Source: a virus
Strand: one strand, 5' to 3'
Length of the DNA stretch: 34,127 bases
IMG/VR virus record: IMGVR_UViG_3300031857_000711
Coordinates: 1 to 34,127 of that record
Part shown: in pieces, positions 13,382-20,370 of the stretch
Layout: each line of letters begins with the position of its first letter
Numbering within the stretch: position 1 is the stretch's first letter
Made by a program: the position numbers and the translations under genes
The notes under the pieces: generated by a model
Told to the model about the DNA's origin: nothing
The model's input: the letters and a program-made list of their open reading frames with translations, nothing else
Database searches by the model: none

Positions 13382-13600
13382 ATGTCTAAAAATTTAAAGC
13401 AAACAACTGTTAAATTTAGAAATAAAAATAAATATATAGAATTTATAGTTTATCAAAACTTATATGAGTTTTTTGAACCAGCTTTAATTTGTTGGTTAGC
13501 AAGAACTTATAAATTTACTAAAGAAGATTTATGTGAGTATATAAATAGTAAAAATACTCAACATAGATGTAATACTAAACAAGATTACGGAAAAATTTAA
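13382..13600 (+). CDS. Hypothetical protein (72 aa)
   Basis: Starts MSKNLKQTTVKFRNKNKYIE. Very AT-rich codons (AAA, AAT, ATA, TTA), more so than the following helicase gene, which might reflect recent acquisition. No domain is recognised. It is followed after 7 bases by the replisome organiser-like gene. Confidence 0.55.
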   Translation: MSKNLKQTTVKFRNKNKYIEFIVYQNLYEFFEPALICWLARTYKFTKEDLCEYINSKNTQHRCNTKQDYGKI

Positions 13601-13607
13601 TAACCTT

Positions 13608-14207
13608 ATGTCACAATTTTACACAACAATAATTCATCCTATAAGAAAACACTTTAGCTTGTCTTGTAACGAATACTGCGTATTAGATACAATAATGCGT
13701 ATGCAGAATAACGAATCGCATTGGTGCTATATGTCTAAAGATACCATGGCTAATGATTTAGACCTATCAAAACAAGCCGTTCTAAACATTATAACTAAGT
13801 TGGTAGAGAAGGAACTTATAGTCAAAAATCCAGCAACTAAACACTTACGCATTTCGTCAGTATTTTTAGATTATTTAAACGATTACAAAAAGTTTACCGA
13901 TGGTAAAGAAACTTTACTTGAACGGTCAAAAAACTTTACCGAAACTGGTAAAAAAACTTTACCTAACAATAATACTAACAATAAGAATACATTTATAAGG
14001 CCTACGGCTGAACAAATAAATGATTATTCTAAGGAAATTGGATTTACTTTAGATGGCTCACAATTTATAGACCATTACGAAGCAAGAGGATGGTTAATAG
14101 GTAAAAATCCTATGAAGGATTGGAAGGCAGCAGTAAGAACATGGAAAAGAAATAGCAATCAGTTTACACCTACTACACAACAAACAACTAAAATCAGCCT
14201 TAAATAA
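13608..14207 (+). CDS. Replisome organiser / helicase loader-like protein
   Basis: 199 residues. Residues about 15-85 form a winged helix-turn-helix (SCNEYCVLDTIMRM, then MSKDTMANDLDLSKQAVLNIITKLVEKELI). A low-complexity linker (about 95-125, Lys/Thr/Asn-rich) leads to a C-terminal module PTAEQINDYSKEIG, FIDHYEARGWLIGKNPMKDWKAAVRTWKRN that is typical of phage proteins which recruit DnaB to the origin. The next gene is the DnaB helicase, overlapping by one base (TAATG). The DNA of the linker contains clustered repeats (13892-13963), an arrangement that recalls initiator genes such as lambda O. Confidence 0.7.
   Translation: MSQFYTTIIHPIRKHFSLSCNEYCVLDTIMRMQNNESHWCYMSKDTMANDLDLSKQAVLNIITKLVEKELIVKNPATKHLRISSVFLDYLNDYKKFTDGKETLLERSKNFTETGKKTLPNNNTNNKNTFIRPTAEQINDYSKEIGFTLDGSQFIDHYEARGWLIGKNPMKDWKAAVRTWKRNSNQFTPTTQQTTKISLK
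13892..13963. repeat. Clustered TTTACC / GGTAAA repeats inside the replisome organiser gene
   Basis: Two similar composites about 42 bp apart. The first has TTTACC (13893-13898), GGTAAA (13902-13907) and CTTTAC (13912-13917). The second has TTTACC (13935-13940), GGTAAA (13947-13952) and CTTTACC (13957-13963). They encode related peptides (KFTDGKETL and NFTETGKKTL) in the protein linker, so they may be a protein repeat or DNA binding sites. Confidence 0.5.
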
Positions 14208-15544
14208 TGGAATTAGTAACACTACCACAGAGCAGAGAGTTAGAAAAAAGCATACTTGGAGCAATATTGATGGATAAAAGAACTTTGCCATTAGTTGTTG
14301 GACACCTAAAAACAGAGGTATTCTATGACTTAGGACACCAAAAAATCTTTGACATAGTAAAAAAGATGTATGATGATGGCGTTTATGTAGATATAACTAC
14401 CCTAAACCAAAAACTTAAAGATGATGAGGCGTATAAAGAGTTAGGAGGTGCATTTTACCTATCAAAGTTAACTGATAATGTAACTGGAGCACACAATGTC
14501 AATAGCCATATTGAGATGCTTATTGAGGTTTATAAGAAAAGAGAAGCATTTATGCTGTTTAAACAAAGCGAATATGAATGTTTAGACAATGATAGTCAAG
14601 CTATAGATTTACTTGCTGCAGTTAATAGTAAACTTATAGCTTTACAAGAGTATGGTAATATCCATGAAAAGACAATAACTGATGTCATTTTATCGTTAAA
14701 CTACTCAAGAGATAAGGCACAAAGTGGTGAGTTATTAGGTTATGATACTGGATTTAGTGAGCTTAATAACACTTTAGCAGGATGGTGCCGACCAGACTTT
14801 GTAGTCATAGCTGCAAGACCAGGAATGGGTAAGACAGCTTTCATGCTTTCAAGTATTTACCACCTATGTATTTCAAATAAGATTCCTACGGCCATTTTTA
14901 GCCTCGAAATGAGCTCCGAGCAATTAGTTGAAAGGTTAGAGTCAATAACGAGTGAGATACCGTTAAAACGCCTTAGAATGAATAATTTGAATGACGCTGA
15001 AAGAAAGATACTACTAAAAACTGATGATAAGATATTACTTTCCCCTCTACATATTGAAGATATGGGCGGTATAAGTATTTCGCAACTTAGAGCAAAGGCA
15101 ACCATTATGAAGCAGAAGTATGGCATTAAAGTAATCTTTATCGACTATCTACAGCTTATGAGTGGACAAGGCAAAAACAATCAAAACCGAGAGCAGGAGG
15201 TAAGTTTAATAAGCAGAAGCCTTAAATCCTTAGCAAAAGAGTTACAAGTACCGATTATCGCCCTATCTCAATTATCTCGTAGAGTAGAGGAACGAGGAGA
15301 TAAGATGCCACAGCTTTCTGACCTTAGAGAATCTGGTTCTATTGAGCAAGATGCTGATGCAGTTATTATGCTAATGAGACCTAATTACTATGAGATGACT
15401 AACCCAATAGAAATTGGTGGAACAGAATATGCTACTAATGATTTAGTTATCTGTAAGGTTGAGAAGAATAGACATGGCACCACAAAAAACTTGCCTCTAA
15501 GATTTTTACCAGAAACAATGACATTTATTGACTATAAAAATTAA
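14207..15544 (+). CDS. dnaB: Replicative DNA helicase, DnaB family
   Basis: 445 residues, about the length of bacterial DnaB. It would unwind DNA at the phage fork. The N-terminal domain (LPQSRELEKSILGAIL onward) is the primase-binding helical domain. The RecA-like C-terminal domain has Walker A ARPGMGKT at residues 203-210, FSLEMSSEQLVERL, Walker B VIFIDYLQLM near residue 310, LSQLSRRVEERGDKMPQLSD and SGSIEQDADAVIML, all DnaB signatures. It is translationally coupled to the preceding loader-like gene by TAATG. I see no phage primase, so host primase is probably used. Confidence 0.95.
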   Translation: MELVTLPQSRELEKSILGAILMDKRTLPLVVGHLKTEVFYDLGHQKIFDIVKKMYDDGVYVDITTLNQKLKDDEAYKELGGAFYLSKLTDNVTGAHNVNSHIEMLIEVYKKREAFMLFKQSEYECLDNDSQAIDLLAAVNSKLIALQEYGNIHEKTITDVILSLNYSRDKAQSGELLGYDTGFSELNNTLAGWCRPDFVVIAARPGMGKTAFMLSSIYHLCISNKIPTAIFSLEMSSEQLVERLESITSEIPLKRLRMNNLNDAERKILLKTDDKILLSPLHIEDMGGISISQLRAKATIMKQKYGIKVIFIDYLQLMSGQGKNNQNREQEVSLISRSLKSLAKELQVPIIALSQLSRRVEERGDKMPQLSDLRESGSIEQDADAVIMLMRPNYYEMTNPIEIGGTEYATNDLVICKVEKNRHGTTKNLPLRFLPETMTFIDYKN

Positions 15545-15547
15545 AAT

Positions 15548-15817
15548 ATGAAAACACCAATGCAATTTTTAAAGGATGAAATTGAAAGTAAAATTATACC
15601 ATCAAGTAAAGAAAATGGTGAATTAACTGATTATCAATATGGCCATAATATAGCCTATTCAGTTGTTTTAACATTAGCCGAGTATTTAATTGAAGTAGAA
15701 AAAGAGCAGATACAAAGTTCTTTTAAAGCTGGTATGGATTATGCAGAATTTTCAGTTCCACCAAATTTTAATAATGAATGGGAAGAGTATTACAACCAAA
15801 CTTATGTCAAAGCATAA
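15548..15817 (+). CDS. Hypothetical protein (89 aa)
   Basis: Starts MKTPMQFLKDEIESKIIP. Helical, ending with an aromatic acidic stretch (NNEWEEYYNQTYVKA). Short proteins of this look occur in Bacteroidota phages, but I know no function. It begins 3 bases after the helicase stop and overlaps the next gene by 14 bases. Confidence 0.6.
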   Translation: MKTPMQFLKDEIESKIIPSSKENGELTDYQYGHNIAYSVVLTLAEYLIEVEKEQIQSSFKAGMDYAEFSVPPNFNNEWEEYYNQTYVKA

Positions 15818-16175
15818 TGGCTATAGAAACAGACGTAAATTCGAGATAGAAGAGGCTCGTAATGCTGATGGTACCTATCAAGCTATTAAGTTGTTTGCTA
15901 AGAACACTAAGATTTTAGTTATACAGATGCCTACAGCTTTAATAGATGGATTTATGTGGTTAGAGTACGAAAGAGACAACCAACCTTCTGGCATAGCTGA
16001 TAAAAATGTAGAGTTCTTTGCTATTAACTTTGATTTAAGGGATAGGATATACTTTATGAGGTCAGATATGCTAAGAAAAAAGGCTCGTAGATACTTTAGA
16101 GTAAACAATACTAAGGTCGAAGGAAACGTCAAATATGTTCAAGTTCCAATAGAGGAGATGATTCGCTATGTATAA
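15804..16175 (+). CDS. Hypothetical basic protein (123 aa)
   Basis: Starts MSKHNGYRNRRKFEIEEARN. A longer reading from 15741 overlaps most of the previous gene's end; the ATG at 15804 is more economical. The second half has NFDLRDRIYFMRSDMLRKKARRYF, strongly basic, so DNA or RNA binding is possible. No family is recognised. It lies between the helicase and the nuclease genes. Confidence 0.6.
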   Translation: MSKHNGYRNRRKFEIEEARNADGTYQAIKLFAKNTKILVIQMPTALIDGFMWLEYERDNQPSGIADKNVEFFAINFDLRDRIYFMRSDMLRKKARRYFRVNNTKVEGNVKYVQVPIEEMIRYV

Positions 16176-16193
16176 TATATAATAAATATATTG

Positions 16194-16201
16194 TAATTTT
16201 G
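16194..16201 (+). promoter_or_regulatory. Possible promoter -7 element TAATTTTG
   Basis: Exact match to TAnnTTTG in a 30-bp AT-rich gap, five bases before the nuclease ATG. That distance would make a nearly leaderless transcript, unlike the 16-18 base spacing of the late elements, and no -33 TTG is clear. Confidence 0.28.
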
Positions 16202-16205
16202 GTTT

Positions 16206-16586
16206 ATGGCAACATACAAAACAGCTTCCGAGCTGACCAAAATGATGATTGATTATTTAGGACAAAGAGGAATGGAAGTATGGAGAAATAATAACCTTGC
16301 TGTAAAAGGTAGGGCGTTTATTGGGAGGAAAGGAGTTCCAGATATAATCGGTTATGATAAGAAACATGGTCAGTTTGTAGCTTGTGAGATTAAGAAGTTA
16401 GGCGATAGGATTAGTCCAGAGCAGTTTACTTTTTTAACTCAGTTAGGATTAGCAGGAGGAGCAAGTATGTTATGTAGCCAGACATCAGATGAAACAATAA
16501 AATTAGAAATATTTAAAGATGGCGAAACTAAAATCTTCAGCTGGAGGGAATCAGAAAAAGAATTTCGGGAAGCGAAAAATGGGTAG
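16206..16586 (+). CDS. VRR-NUC domain nuclease (PD-(D/E)xK fold)
   Basis: 126 residues, close to the whole length of a single VRR-NUC domain. The candidate active-site residues are D46 in VPDIIG and E61 and K63 in CEIKK. LSPEQ-like ISPEQFTFLTQLGLAGG follows, as is usual in the family. Phage VRR-NUC proteins are structure-selective nucleases thought to process branched DNA during replication or packaging. It lies downstream of the helicase. The 3' end overlaps a 24-aa ORF by 8 bases. Confidence 0.85.
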   Translation: MATYKTASELTKMMIDYLGQRGMEVWRNNNLAVKGRAFIGRKGVPDIIGYDKKHGQFVACEIKKLGDRISPEQFTFLTQLGLAGGASMLCSQTSDETIKLEIFKDGETKIFSWRESEKEFREAKNG

Positions 16587-16653
16587 GGCTAAAAAATCTT
16601 ACAATAAACACCAAGGTAAACCTAAAAAATATAGGGGGCAAGGAAAATTATAA
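16579..16653 (+). CDS. Possible very small basic peptide (24 aa)
   Basis: ATG overlaps the nuclease stop by 8 bases and the TAA comes one base before the HNH gene ATG. The peptide is Lys/Arg/Gly-rich (MGRAKKSYNKHQGKPKKYRG). Position and junctions suit a translated gene, but the size makes this tentative. Confidence 0.35.
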   Translation: MGRAKKSYNKHQGKPKKYRGQGKL

Positions 16654-16654
16654 T

Positions 16655-17266
16655 ATGTATCCAAAAGGCAAACCATATCCAAGAAGCTCTTATGATGAAA
16701 ATGGATTAAAAATTTGTAGTGATTGTAAAAATCATAAAGAAAAAAATCTATTCCCTTCTAATATTGGTACTTATGATAAAATTTCAAATATATGCAAAGA
16801 TTGTACTAATAAAAGAAGTAGAGAATATTTCTTAAAAAACAAGGAAAAAGAATCAATAAGAAGAAAAAATAAATATTTGAAGTATAAACAAAAAGAAATA
16901 GAAGCATCAAATGTTTATAAGTCTAAAAAATATCATAATAATAATTCATTTAGAATATTAACAAATATTAGAAATAGGCATAGAATTGCTGTAAAAAGTG
17001 CAGGTATAGAAAAAAAGTTTAAAACAACTTTATTACTTGGATGTAATGCAGAATATTTAAAAAAATATATAGAAATACAATTTAAAGATGATATGAATTG
17101 GTCTAATTATGGTATTTTGTGGAATATTGACCATATTTATCCATTATCAAAAGTAGATTGGAATTGCATATATGATACAGCTAAATATTGCCATTATAGT
17201 AATTTGCAGCCATTGTATAAAATTGATAATATTATAAAGGGCAATAAAATAAAATATAAAAATTAA
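16655..17266 (+). CDS. HNH endonuclease with N-terminal zinc finger
   Basis: 203 residues. An N-terminal four-cysteine finger (C21, C24, C47, C50) precedes a Lys-rich helical linker. The C-terminal HNH motif is NIDHIYPLS (D159, H160), then SNLQPL (N183) and NIIKGNK. This is the layout of free-standing phage homing endonucleases. The codons are markedly AT-rich compared with the flanking nuclease and 61-aa genes, as expected of a mobile insertion. No intron is evident around it, and neighbouring genes seem intact. Confidence 0.85.
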   Translation: MYPKGKPYPRSSYDENGLKICSDCKNHKEKNLFPSNIGTYDKISNICKDCTNKRSREYFLKNKEKESIRRKNKYLKYKQKEIEASNVYKSKKYHNNNSFRILTNIRNRHRIAVKSAGIEKKFKTTLLLGCNAEYLKKYIEIQFKDDMNWSNYGILWNIDHIYPLSKVDWNCIYDTAKYCHYSNLQPLYKIDNIIKGNKIKYKN

Positions 17267-17269
17267 ATT

Positions 17270-17455
17270 ATGGAAAACTTAGAATTAGAAAACAAAGAAG
17301 AGAAAGTAGTAAAAGCTACAAAGAAAGCTAAAGAGTTTGTATCTAACGAGACAATACAGCTTATTCAAGACATCTTGGATGATGGTACTGTAGACTTAAA
17401 GTGGAGAGAAGCCTTAAAAGCACAAGTAAAAAAATATAAAAAAGATGCAGAATAA
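17270..17455 (+). CDS. Hypothetical highly charged protein (61 aa)
   Basis: Rich in Lys and Glu, probably one or two helices. No known domain. It follows the HNH gene by 3 bases and overlaps the MazG-like gene by 11 bases. Confidence 0.55.
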   Translation: MENLELENKEEKVVKATKKAKEFVSNETIQLIQDILDDGTVDLKWREALKAQVKKYKKDAE

Positions 17456-17654
17456 CTACGAGTACGATTCAGTCGTTGAGAATGTTATCAATCGTTTAAA
17501 AGACAGAGCAAGGATTGGCTTTGAGAAATACGGAACCGACCTTGACAGAAATGACCTAATAACAGAACAATGGATTGAACACGCAATAGAAGAGGCATTA
17601 GACTTTAGTCTTTACCTCACTAAGTTAAAAGAGCAATTAAAAAAAAGTTTATAA
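17445..17654 (+). CDS. MazG-like NTP pyrophosphohydrolase fragment (69 aa)
   Basis: The pattern RIGFEKYGTDLDRND, QWIEHAIEEALDFSLYLTKL resembles the short MazG-like helical proteins of phages: K-Y-G-T, W-x2-H and an E-E-x2-D metal site (EEALD). Full MazG proteins carry two acidic motifs and are longer, so this is a half-size version that may work as a dimer or may be inactive. Such proteins would hydrolyse nucleotides or alarmones. It is a moderate-confidence family call. Confidence 0.45.
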   Translation: MQNNYEYDSVVENVINRLKDRARIGFEKYGTDLDRNDLITEQWIEHAIEEALDFSLYLTKLKEQLKKSL

Positions 17655-17672
17655 CAATAAAAACCAAACAAA

Positions 17673-17924
17673 ATGTCTAAATCAAAAGAACTCTACCTTG
17701 GGAGATGCTTTACACTTACAACAGCATTCGGTAGTTTAAGAAAAATCTCATTAGGCCCACAAGACCTACAAAAATTAAATGACTTTGCAGCCGATAACAA
17801 AGGATGGGCTAACATCTTAGTAAAGATGAAGAAATCCTTTAACGCTGGTGAATCAGATTTCTATGTGGAAATTGACCCATGGAAGCCAGATGGTGAAGTA
17901 AAAAACAAAGATTTACCTTTCTAA
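17673..17924 (+). CDS. Small protein with an SSB-like C-terminal tip (83 aa)
   Basis: It has a compact N-terminal part (YLGRCFTLTTAFGSLRKISL and GWANILVKMKKSF, alternating strands) and then a tail DPWKPDGEVKNKDLPF. The last residues DLPF match the hydrophobic, acidic tip by which bacterial SSB proteins recruit replication partners. The length is half that of an SSB and I see no certain OB fold, so single-strand binding is only a suggestion. It is near the end of the early unit. Confidence 0.55.
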   Translation: MSKSKELYLGRCFTLTTAFGSLRKISLGPQDLQKLNDFAADNKGWANILVKMKKSFNAGESDFYVEIDPWKPDGEVKNKDLPF

Positions 17925-17933
17925 ATTATTATT

Positions 17934-18116
17934 ATGAAAAATATACTTGAAGCCTTAGTTGGAATGATTGCCCTTATGGGAATGTTATATATCCCTTTTG
18001 CCTTTTTAGTAGGCGAATGGAACCCAACTTTATGGCATATTACTTTTAGAGGATTATATGTACTTTCTATTGCAGCAATAGTTACTTACGCCTTAAAGGA
18101 GTATAATAAAAAATAA
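17934..18116 (+). CDS. Small membrane protein with two transmembrane segments (60 aa)
   Basis: Hydrophobic stretches at residues about 4-26 and 37-54 with a short polar loop (GEWNPTLWHITFR), then a basic tail (KEYNKK). The topology resembles a small holin, but it belongs to the early unit and lies away from the endolysin. No family is recognised. It is the last plus-strand gene before the terminator. Confidence 0.55.
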   Translation: MKNILEALVGMIALMGMLYIPFAFLVGEWNPTLWHITFRGLYVLSIAAIVTYALKEYNKK

Positions 18117-18144
18117 AGTGTTGTGTTTTGTAGATAATAGGTGG

Positions 18145-18172
18145 CCCTCCATTTTTTAATGGGGGGTTTTTT
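18145..18172 (+). terminator. Rho-independent terminator at the end of the early unit
   Basis: Stem CCCTCCATT / AATGGGGGG with one G-T pair and a TTTT loop, followed by six T. It lies 28 bp after the last plus-strand stop. Confidence 0.88.
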
Positions 18173-18436
18173 ATGTATCAATGTGACTTATAACGAACAA
18201 ACATGAGTCAAAAAGTCCTTTTTATGACACATTAAGTAAAGTAAAATAAGAATATCTATATGTTACTTTAAAGCAGATTATTATAATTTAGGTACAACAA
18301 GAGTTTATAATTTCTGTTCACGTTTTCGTGAAAGGTTTAAATTAGTGAACATTTGCGTAGTATTACTACTGATTTATGTAACTTAATTACACTTTATCGT
18401 ATGAATAAGTGTCACAATTTTAGGAATATTTGTGAC
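18173..18436. other. Convergent non-coding region with inverted repeats
   Basis: No ORF of note. It contains TTCACG-TTTT-CGTGAA (18317-18332), a second GTGAAC at 18345-18350 that can alternatively pair with GTTCAC at 18316-18321, and TGTCACAA (18410-18417) with TTGTGACA (18430-18437). The last inverted repeat abuts the minus-strand terminator. Confidence 0.5.
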
Positions 18437-18464
18437 AAAAAAAGCCCCAGATTTTACCTGGAGC
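18437..18464 (-). terminator. Rho-independent terminator at the end of the late unit
   Basis: On the minus strand, stem GCTCCAG / CTGGGGC (one G-T) with a 7-base loop is followed by seven T. It faces the plus-strand terminator at 18145 and closes the late transcript. Confidence 0.88.
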
Positions 18465-18502
18465 CTTCACCAAAACCAACCAAACACCTATGAGAGAGCA
18501 TC

Positions 18503-18775
18503 TTAATTCTGTTTATTAGAACTATCATAAAATTTTGTTAAAACAGTACCATATAACATTGCTTGGTACCTCATGATAAAACTATTTACTGATTCGTTCA
18601 CATAGAAATAGTCCTCGTTTGTCATATAAACGAAACATCTTTCATCATTTTCATCATCCGCAGTAACACTTGCTACTTGGTATATGTTTATGTAAGCATC
18701 AGATTCCTCAGAATTATCTTGGAACTCATAGCTTTCATCTTCATCTTCCGTTAATTGTATGATGTGCATTAACAT
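18503..18775 (-). CDS. Hypothetical acidic protein (90 aa)
   Basis: Starts MLMHIIQLTEDEDESYEFQD and is very rich in Asp and Glu, with several Tyr. No domain is recognised. An acidic, DNA-like surface is a common trait of small phage inhibitors of DNA-binding proteins, but that is speculation here. It is the last gene of the late unit, 38 bp before the terminator. The second Met (18769) could also be the start. Confidence 0.6.
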   Translation of the reverse strand: MLMHIIQLTEDEDESYEFQDNSEESDAYINIYQVASVTADDENDERCFVYMTNEDYFYVNESVNSFIMRYQAMLYGTVLTKFYDSSNKQN

Positions 18776-18896
18776 TTTTGATACTATTTTTTAAAACAGT
18801 GAGCCGCAATTCTTTTTTAATCAACTCAAGTTTAGCTTCCAAATAATTCTTTTCTTTCATTAATTGGTCAATCTTTACGTCTACTTCTCTGTTCAT
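18741..18896 (-). CDS. Small coiled-coil protein (51 aa)
   Basis: MNREVDVKIDQLMKEKNYLE and the following residues form one long charged helix with Leu/Ile spacing typical of a coiled coil. It overlaps the 90-aa gene by 35 bases. A TAAATTTG promoter element ends two bases before its ATG, so translation may start at the internal Met (base 18860) instead. The function is unknown. Confidence 0.5.
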   Translation of the reverse strand: MNREVDVKIDQLMKEKNYLEAKLELIKKELRLTVLKNSIKNVNAHHTINGR

Positions 18897-18897
18897 A

Positions 18898-18905
18898 CAA
18901 ATTTA
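18898..18905 (-). promoter_or_regulatory. Possible promoter -7 element for the last two late genes
   Basis: The minus strand reads TAAATTTG, an exact TAnnTTTG match, directly after the terminator at 18924-18969. That terminator-promoter order is the same as at the capsid junction. The 2-base distance to the ATG is anomalous. Confidence 0.4.
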
Positions 18906-18923
18906 CGATTTAATTCTAATGGA

Positions 18924-18969
18924 AATAAAAAGTGCATACCGCATTGAAAATCAATGTAATACACACTTT
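18924..18969 (-). terminator. Nested hairpin downstream of the metallophosphoesterase
   Basis: Inner stem CATTGA-AAA-TCAATG (18942-18956) lies within outer arms AAAGTG (18929-18934) and CACTTT (18964-18969). On the minus strand the outer arm runs into a T5 tract. It is probably an intrinsic terminator ending the main lysis transcript. Confidence 0.55.
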
Positions 18970-18990
18970 AAAATATTTACTAAACTATTG

Positions 18991-19698
18991 TTACTTCTTA
19001 GGTAACCTAATAATCTTGCTGCCTAATGGCATCGGTACAAATATAGCAACTCTTCCGCCATCTAATACCACTCCGCAGCCTAATGTTGGTCTTTTGGGGA
19101 AAGGTCGTGAATATTCCATAGCATAGGCATCAATGTCGATACCACAGCCTACGTTCATACCAAAAATCATGTCCTTATCTGATGATGAGTATAAAACACC
19201 ACCAAATGAGTGCACATGACCTATAACAGTTGATTGTCGAGCATCTCTTGCTCTGTTGATTGCACCAGCTTGTCCAGAACTTCCAGTGCCATGAGTGTAT
19301 AGAACACCGTCTATTTCCCATTCTAAGGCCCATTTCCAGCCTTTAGGAGCATCCCATGCTTGTTCGTATGATTTGATGAATCGTTCTGGTAAACCGCTTG
19401 TTTGAGCCTTTCTTTTGTGTAGGGCTGAGTGGTTACCGATACAGACTTTAACATTAGGGAAAGCCTTGTACCATTTATACATAGCTGCTTGAGCTAAATC
19501 AGCTTCTCTACCAGCTCCATGACCGTCTGGTTTAGATTCGTGATAAGAGATTGCGTGATTGTCTACTTCATCTCCGATATGTACTACTTCGGAGCATTGA
19601 AACTTGTTAGCCACTTCAAGGCAAAAGTTCCTATAAAGTGGATGACAGAATGGTTCGTGGGTATCGCCTATGATTAAGACGTTTCTCTTAAATGCCAT
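18991..19698 (-). CDS. Calcineurin-like metallophosphoesterase
   Basis: 235 residues with the family metal motifs in order: GDTH (residues 11-14), GDEVDNH (about 42-48), GNHS (about 93-96), a YTHGTG segment, and GHVHSFG. It therefore hydrolyses phosphoester bonds with two metal ions; the substrate (nucleic acid, nucleotide or cyclic signal) cannot be read from the sequence. It is expressed at the end of the lysis block, after the endolysin, an odd place for a DNA repair enzyme. A role against a nucleotide-based host defence is possible but unproven. Confidence 0.85.
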   Translation of the reverse strand: MAFKRNVLIIGDTHEPFCHPLYRNFCLEVANKFQCSEVVHIGDEVDNHAISYHESKPDGHGAGREADLAQAAMYKWYKAFPNVKVCIGNHSALHKRKAQTSGLPERFIKSYEQAWDAPKGWKWALEWEIDGVLYTHGTGSSGQAGAINRARDARQSTVIGHVHSFGGVLYSSSDKDMIFGMNVGCGIDIDAYAMEYSRPFPKRPTLGCGVVLDGGRVAIFVPMPLGSKIIRLPKK

Positions 19699-19712
19699 AT
19701 TGGTTGGTTTGG

Positions 19713-20162
19713 TTAGTCTTTGTGAGGTGCGTAAACGGTTCTCCCATTATCCTTTAACGCATCTAATATTTGCTTTCTATTTTTCCCTGCATTATAGCTA
19801 ACATGAACCCAAGCATAGTTGAACTCATTGATTAACTGGTCAAATTCAAGGTTATATTTTATATATTCAAATATTTCTTTATTGGTAACACTACCCATGC
19901 CATCCATATCAATATCAACAGCCTTACCTTCAAGGTGCTGTGATTTTAACGCACCACCAATGTAATGGTTAAGTGTTTTACTTCGGTAACCACTTGAAAT
20001 AACAATAGGGCCGTATTTAGCCCTAATTGGTTCAAGTATTCTTTCGCAAAGTACTCTAATGTTTTCTAAATGCTCTGGCGTTGGATTGTTAGACACACCA
20101 TGTCTTTTAGCTGATTCGCTACGAGTAAATTCTGCTAAATTAAAATGTGCTGTTAGTCTCAT
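19713..20162 (-). CDS. Peptidoglycan peptidase, M15 family endolysin
   Basis: 149 residues, a single M15A-type domain. Zinc ligands are H76 and D83 in SQHLEGKAVDID and H120 in WVHVSY. The upstream VISSGYRS is also typical. These enzymes cut peptide bonds in peptidoglycan stems to release progeny. There is no signal peptide, so it should depend on the two holin-like proteins encoded just upstream in the transcript (20174 and 20371). The catalytic Glu is probably E113. Confidence 0.9.
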   Translation of the reverse strand: MRLTAHFNLAEFTRSESAKRHGVSNNPTPEHLENIRVLCERILEPIRAKYGPIVISSGYRSKTLNHYIGGALKSQHLEGKAVDIDMDGMGSVTNKEIFEYIKYNLEFDQLINEFNYAWVHVSYNAGKNRKQILDALKDNGRTVYAPHKD

Positions 20163-20173
20163 AGGACATAAAA

Positions 20174-20368
20174 TTAGGACTTTTTATTAAGCTGCTTTTT
20201 TACGAAGCCATACATCTGCATACCTAACCAAGCTATAGTCATTAAATAAACGATTGATTGTAGCAAAGGATTTATCTGTACTATCCCAAAAATATTAAGC
20301 CATGATACTGCTGTAAAAGTGATTCCTATTGGAGTTAAATCTGAGTTCAAATCGTTAAAGTTTGACAT
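20174..20368 (-). CDS. Small membrane protein, holin or antiholin-like (64 aa)
   Basis: Two hydrophobic segments (about residues 13-30 and 34-55) and a basic C-terminus (FVKKQLNKKS). It sits between a second two-segment protein and the endolysin, the place expected for a holin. Two adjacent small membrane proteins of similar length suggest a holin and a partner, but I cannot say which is which. Confidence 0.6.
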   Translation of the reverse strand: MSNFNDLNSDLTPIGITFTAVSWLNIFGIVQINPLLQSIVYLMTIAWLGMQMYGFVKKQLNKKS

Positions 20369-20370
20369 TG

